A stretch of 12,810 nucleotides of DNA from Larix sibirica. Lineage: Eukaryota > Streptophyta > Pinopsida > Pinales > Pinaceae. The stretch is from NCBI GenBank assembly GCA_004151065.3, contig NWUY0300056407.1, forward strand, positions 9,189 to 21,998, in the 5' to 3' direction. Positions within the stretch are counted from its first letter, which is position 1, and the number at the start of each line of letters is the position of its first letter. Shown one piece after another: positions 8,625 through 12,810 of the stretch. Under the pieces are notes generated by a model, which saw only the letters and a program-made list of their open reading frames with translations, was not told the origin of the DNA and ran no database searches. A program made the translations under genes and the position numbers.

Positions 8625-10024
8625 AACTTGTAATTCTGCATAGCGGGGGGTGCAATTTAACCCTTGCATTTTCTGATTAAGGGTTCGCTTAGTAGGCAAA
8701 TGGTAAACATGGAATGGACAGTAAGTGATAATCATACTGGTAATGGGTGGCAGTTTCAGCTTATTCTGGATTGATCACAAATTTCCTTTAATAGAAACAT
8801 TAAAATATAGTAGAATCTTGGGAAAAACATGCCTGCGCTTGCTATCTCAAGATTCTCATAAGAACACCGATTTGCTTTCAGTGAAGGTTAGTTAGGTTGG
8901 GTTCGGGACAACCTGTTTTCTCCCGTAGTATAGAGGAGACGCATCTTATATGCCATACTTCAACGTACTGATGGTAAAAGTTAAGTTGTCCAGCTCGTCT
9001 TTAAGGTGTCAGTTTAGTCTTTAGATTTAATGGTACGGAATGCTGGTGTTACAGTATAGTAATCGGTATAAACTCAAAACTGGCTGTATATAACCAATTT
9101 TCGTTTACTTAATTCTGAAACTTGGGTTTACATCCAGTTTTTGGATCATTTGTGAGCAGAGATGGTATGCAATGCTATGTACATGTTTATATTTAGTATT
9201 TTTAATTGATTTGTTGATATTGCCCTTTGAGTTGTATTTGATATATTTTTAAAAAATTGAAGTAAAATCTTTTATTACAAAGCATTTAAAATAAAATAAT
9301 GGTATAGTACGTGATAAGCTTCCATTTGGGGAAAAATGGTTATGGAATTCTTGTTTCCTATGAATGCCTTTTCTCAATTAATGTTTTGCAGAGTTTCTTA
9401 TTTCAAAGAAATATCGAACAATCCGTCGACGCTATTTTGCAAGTTTAAATAGTAAGGTTTTTCTTTTAAGAAAGAAACAGTTAGAATCCGTAGACACATC
9501 TAAATTGAGAGTAGAAATTTACATTTCTATTGCCACCTAGATGTCGAATCTGGATTATAATATGGTAGCTTCACTTCTTTGTACACATAATTTGACAAGG
9601 ACTAGATTCCATAGTTTCTCATGTTTGTCCAATGCAATATAAATTACCCTTGGGTATAAAAGCATATTTCCATGGCCTACCTACATCCTTAATCCAAATT
9701 TGAAATTTGGAAAACTCGCACTGAGCTCTTAACCATTGTATACCTATCGCTGCATGCTGCTCTACCCTTGAACACGGAAGGAGCTTTACTTGAATAAGCA
9801 GCATAAGGTGACATGGTAATGTGGCACAAGGGGCTTTTAGGTGATAGGCTTAGGATGTTGTCAACAACTAAGTAGATACAAGAGATGATTGTGTTTAGCT
9901 GATGACTTGATTATATTTAAAAGTGGAATTACTCACCCGTGGGGCCATTGAACACCTTTACGTTGATGCATTTTCCTGTTACCATGTCACGTGTTTTGAA
10001 GTCTTAATCGGAATATTTGATTTG
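8625..10024. other. 3' flank of the OB-fold gene and non-coding spacer
   Basis: The first few hundred bases must hold the 3'UTR, but I see no exact AATAAA before about 9290; plant genes often use weaker variants. No convincing gene follows. A 61-codon minus-strand frame at 9619-9804 contains the stretch WIKDVGRPWKYAFIPKGN. It reads somewhat like protein but has no family match that I know, so it is not called as a gene. Confidence 0.5.
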
Positions 10025-10087
10025 TTATTGCCAAATCTCTGTTTGTAGTGGAGGTAGGCGGTCCGCATGATCCAAGAAGCGCTTCAC
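10025..10087 (-). pseudogene. Possible isolated terminal exon of an unidentified gene (minus strand)
   Basis: On the minus strand a good acceptor (tttgcag, ending at 10088) is followed by 20 codons starting GTG AAG CGC TTC and ending in TAA (10027-10025). The codons give VKRFLDHADRLPPLQTEIWQ and show a coding-like base pattern. I do not recognise the protein. No partner exon could be proven upstream on the minus strand. A stretch near 10425-10390 (HVFIDSQTGKLIG) is a possible one, but the joins do not give a recognisable protein. It may be an exon fragment or chance. Confidence 0.2.
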
Positions 10088-10790
10088 CTGCAAAGAATCA
10101 AAGAGCACCATTTAGTATGTAACGAAAGAATCATAAGACTCTTGTCTGCCAAAACTGAAATGGCAGCGCCTAAAGACAGGAATCAGTCATGAAAAGCAAA
10201 CCACAGCATAATCAGTTATGAGAAAGAAACGGATAGTAGAGGGATGCGATGGGCATAATAAAGACATCCTTTTCAAGGAGCAAGCACCAGTTAATGGGCT
10301 GCTTTGAACATAGTAGAAGCATCTTTTCCCCATTTACAAGATAGGATATAAAAAATAGAAACAGAAAGCAGGCCTTCCATAGACCAATGAGTTTGCCTGT
10401 CTGTGAGTCGATAAACACATGGCATTGAAAGCTGGCACTGAAATTGACAAGAATTAGCCACTGGAACTAGTTGGATCAGATATATTTATAAGGTGTGTGC
10501 ATTCCTTTTACACTATATTCTACTTTTTAACTAGAGAAACGTTTAAAAAATCGTCGACTTAGAATAAGTAGCACAATATTCTATTTTTAAGTAGATAAAT
10601 GGTTAAAATACATAGCGACATAGAGTCAAAGTTACGATTCACGAAGAACAGAGGTAATAAATTATCTACTCGTAGCATTCAGCGTCACAAGTGTTGAAGT
10701 CTGAACTTGAAATGATTATCTTCCAATGTCCAATAGCTCCAATTGTCAATGGCTTCCTAGATTATACGCTTACTTCTTAGTTACTATCCC
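10088..10790. other. Non-coding spacer with one tandem repeat
   Basis: Nothing recognisable on either strand, apart from the doubtful minus-strand coding-like stretch near 10390-10425 and the 61-bp repeat at 10511-10625. The 68-codon minus-strand frame at 10212-10418 is hydrophobic and probably fortuitous. Confidence 0.5.
10511..10625. repeat. Diverged 61-bp tandem duplication
   Basis: Copies start at 10511 (cactatattc) and 10572 (cacaatattc). Both continue ta.tttttaa.tagag/taaa.g.ttaaaa and end ..cga.....aga. Two units only. Confidence 0.65.
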
Positions 10791-10927
10791 AAGCCTAATC
10801 AGCAGGGTCAGCGGATGTGAAAAGAATTTTTGTTTGCTAATGGGGGCGAAGGGGTAATAATGGACCCATGATATCCAAAGCCTAAGCAGACAGCGGATCT
10901 GAAACGAATTTTTGTTTGCTAATGGAC
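10791..10927. repeat. Direct repeat of about 50 bp, spaced by about 35 bp
   Basis: Copies at about 10791-10842 and 10879-10925 share agcctaa.cag, cagcggat.tgaaa.gaatttttgtttgctaatg. The intervening piece contains atggacccatg, and the second copy also runs into atggacccatgg, so the duplicated unit was probably about 85-90 bp. Confidence 0.75.
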
Positions 10928-10940
10928 CCATGGTTGGATT

Positions 10941-11211
10941 TAGGGTTTTAGGGTTTTCAGTTTCACTATAATGGGATGGAATAGCTAAATTGGATTTTTT
11001 TAAGGCTATCATTATCAAATATGTTTACAAATGGATTAAACCCCCTCAAATACCTCTATTACACTTCAAATATCTCTAGGGTTTTAGGGTTTTCAGTTTC
11101 ACTATAATGGGATGGAATAGCGAAATTGGATTTTTTAAGGTTATCATTATCAAATATGGTTACAAATGGATTTAACCCCCTCAAATATCCCTATTACACT
11201 TCAAATATCTC
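10941..11211. repeat. 136-bp tandem duplication containing telomere-like TTTAGGG units
   Basis: Copy A (10941-11076) and copy B (11077-11211) both start tagggttttagggttttcag and end cttcaaatatctc. They differ by only a few substitutions and one or two single-base indels. Each copy opens with two TTTAGGG/TTTTAGGG-like units, the plant telomere and telobox motif. After copy B the short phrase aaatatctctattacac is repeated further to about 11238. Confidence 0.88.
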
Positions 11212-11238
11212 TATTACACCAAATATCTCTATTACACC

Positions 11239-11819
11239 TGGATTGTGTTATGTTAACAACTAATATATTCAATTCTAATAACTCTGTATTTTTACCGGAT
11301 TTCAAACAAAGATGATCGAAAAATGTTCCAATTGTATCATGTTCCGATAGCAATGCAATTTTGACTGGATTCAAAGTCAACAAATTGTTGAAAACTTTTC
11401 AAAATAGTCAAGATCTGACCATGCTGAATGGGATCTGTCTCTATGTTGGGATCCATTTCGGGGAAAAGGGGAAATAGTTCCATAACAGATCTTACTTGAA
11501 TCTTGTTGGATAGTGATTTGATCTGTGGCCATCTGCAATTGATGGACCGGTAATGTAGTGCGGACGCTAGAGGTCATTTAGAGCTTTGATGTAAGTGTAT
11601 CTCGACATGTTTGGATTTGATCTGTAGACTTGTGGGTCCAATACCTGTCCCCAACACATCCATAACATAGTGTGTTTTGTACTTTGTTTAAATATGTATT
11701 GCACTTAGTGTATTTTGTAATATTCACCCATATGCTATTTACATGAAAAACTTTGCATGTTCACTCTCACTTGTTAATTGTTATACACACAAACGAAAAA
11801 ACATGAATAAGGTGCAAAG
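11239..11819. other. Non-coding spacer
   Basis: I see no recognisable gene, RNA or repeat array here. Minus-strand frames at 11201-11383 and 11377-11577 are of ordinary chance length for this composition and contain no motif that I know. Confidence 0.5.
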
Positions 11820-12014
11820 GGAGGTGACCCACAACTGTTGGGGAAGGTGACTGAAAACAAGGAGGCTGATGTGCCAGCCTCAATACCACCTTCTACACAG
11901 TGAACACCCATAAATGACCGTTCATCTCGGGCCACAAGCTTTCTATTAGAGGACAAGCCAATACCTTTACCTGTAAAAGAGTTGGAGAGAATTAGTAGCT
12001 ACTTGCTAGATTAA
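11820..12014 (+). pseudogene. Coding-like island of unknown family with one internal stop
   Basis: Read from 11820 in frame there are 64 codons before TAA (12012-12014), with one TGA at 11901-11903. The sequence before the stop includes GGDPQLLGKVTENKEADVPA. After it comes TPINDRSSRATSFLLEDK, then PIPLPVKELERISSYLLD. The composition (charged and polar, sensible Pro/Ser linker, then a helix) and the codon pattern look like real protein, unlike the other frames here. The TGA may come from CGA by CpG decay. I do not recognise the family. A convincing acceptor or donor is not visible, so this is at best a broken exon. Confidence 0.35.
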
Positions 12015-12017
12015 TCA

Positions 12018-12230
12018 CATTGTAAATGAGTTATGATGATGAGATAGTTAATGTAATTTTGTATTTATTAATCATTGTAGATAACTCATGATGATGAGAT
12101 ACATTTATTATATTTTTTTGTAATTTAGTATTTATTAATTTTGAAATGAAAATTCTCAGGTTTTAGTTTTGGATGTTTGATATATCAATGACAATTCTCA
12201 GGTATTAGTTTTGGATGTTTGATATATCAT
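12018..12230. repeat. Two short tandem duplications
   Basis: A ~56-bp unit containing cattgta.at.a.t.atgatgatgagat starts at about 12018 and 12074. A separate 42-bp unit (aattctcaggt.ttagttttgg, then atgtttgatatatca) starts at 12151 and 12193 and is nearly identical between its copies. Confidence 0.8.
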
Positions 12231-12334
12231 TTGACGTTTTAGACATTTTTTTTTTTCATTTAATGATAATGTGGATATTTTTTATTTATATTTAAAAAGG
12301 GAAAAATGTTTGTTTTAATTTTTAATTGTTTCAG

Positions 12335-12429
12335 CAGTTTGCTATGATGTCCCCAATGTCGAAACCTTTAGTGATCATGTTTATTATACTGCTACTGAAT
12401 GCTTTTCCTTGCCTACACCAAAGGAGTGA
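12335..12429 (+). pseudogene. Possible terminal exon or exon remnant of unknown family
   Basis: A T-rich tract and TTGTTTCAG acceptor (ending at 12334, alternative at 12337) precede 30 codons from GTT (12337) that end in TGA (12427-12429). The product includes CYDVPNVETFSDHVYYTATE followed by CFSLPTPKE. Codons follow a purine-first pattern typical of genes. I do not recognise the protein. It could be the last exon of the same lost gene as the island at 11820-12014, but no donor links them convincingly. Confidence 0.3.
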
Positions 12430-12440
12430 AGGAAACTGAC

Positions 12441-12497
12441 CCCGTTTCCCCTCTGAATAATAACTGCACCCGTTTTCCTCTCTGAATAATAACTGCA
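12441..12497. repeat. 28/29-bp tandem duplication
   Basis: Two adjacent units (12441-12468 and 12469-12497) read cccgttt(t)cc.ctctgaa then taataactgca, differing by about two changes. Confidence 0.85.
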
Positions 12498-12575
12498 GGT
12501 AAATTGTTATCATATTATCTCTCCTTGTATCTTTCGTTGCGATCTACAAGTCTACTCGTAATATGAAATTCCAAC

Positions 12576-12810
12576 TTTGACTCTTGTATTTTGTCGAACC
12601 TGCCTTTCTGGTCTTATAAACATTTAAAGGTAGTTATTTTTCGCTTTACTAGAAATATTAGAAAAAGGTTGAACTACAAAAAGATAATGACTCAACTCGG
12701 TTTACAGCTTTATTTCCAGCATTGTCTATTTTGTGTTAGTGAGACTGTCAGGTTATTTATTGCGACAAAGTCTGGGGCATACTTTGTATACATTTTGCAG
12801 TCATGTGTCC
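12576..12810 (+). repeat. Diverged copy of the OB-fold gene intron segment 7974-8203
   Basis: The two stretches align in the same order and orientation over about 230 bp. Shared blocks include tgcctttctggtctt, ataaacattta, actagaaat.ttagaaa, ctattttgtgtt.gtgaga, ttattgcgacaaag and gtgtcc. Identity is roughly 75-80% by eye, with small indels. The match is still running at the right edge. In the source copy the second coding exon begins about 230 bp further on, so a second exon copy could lie just outside the window. Confidence 0.8.

Noticed and set aside
8297-8735. Minus-strand frames over exon 2
   Set aside because: Antisense shadows of the second coding exon, with no protein-like motifs.
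9721-9785. Possible tRNA-like stretch
   Set aside because: No cloverleaf with a TTC loop and acceptor stem could be built.
9619-9804. 61-codon minus-strand frame with WIKDVGRPWKYAF
   Set aside because: Somewhat protein-like, but short, without a family match or splice signals. Noted in the spacer entry only.

Overview
The window looks like nuclear DNA from a plant. It is AT-rich, mostly non-coding, full of short tandem duplications, and carries a decayed Ty3/gypsy LTR retrotransposon. One clear intron-containing gene lies in the middle. Its protein closely matches a plant OB-fold family as I remember it (Arabidopsis At4g28440-like). The long LTR and repeat-rich spacers would suit a gymnosperm or another large-genome seed plant, but that placement is inference. 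I see no bacterial-type operons, CRISPR arrays or tRNA/rRNA genes.

Layout: Positions 1-4089 hold a minus-strand gypsy element that runs off the left edge. It has a ~1.79 kb LTR (2300-4089) with matching inverted ends, then a tRNA-Met-type primer binding site (2287-2298), then a shortened internal region. That region has a small gag-like ORF, an exact-spacing 227-bp tandem duplication (1194-1647) and a broken integrase (about 440-1030). Reverse transcriptase and RNase H are not recognisable and there is no room for them. Positions 4090-5400 are non-coding, with a trinucleotide microsatellite and a 38-40 bp tandem repeat.

Positions 5400-8624 carry the functional gene on the plus strand. It has a promoter/5'UTR with a probable 5'UTR intron, a first coding exon (5903-6134), a 2.3 kb repeat-bearing intron, and a second coding exon (8434-8624). 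The two exons join cleanly into a 140-residue single-OB-fold protein, probably a single-stranded nucleic-acid binder.

Positions 8625-12810 are intergenic: tandem repeats (10511-10625, 10791-10927, 10941-11211, 12018-12230, 12441-12497) and a few short coding-like islands that I cannot name. These are 10025-10087 on the minus strand, and 11820-12014 (one internal stop) and 12335-12429 on the plus strand. The last ~230 bp (from about 12576) is a diverged copy of the 3' part of the OB-fold gene's intron (from about 7974). This suggests a partial duplicate of that gene starts here and continues past the right edge.

I found no convincing new multi-gene system. The leads most worth following are the duplicated intron segment, the unidentified coding-like islands near it, and the rebuilt internal region of the retroelement.
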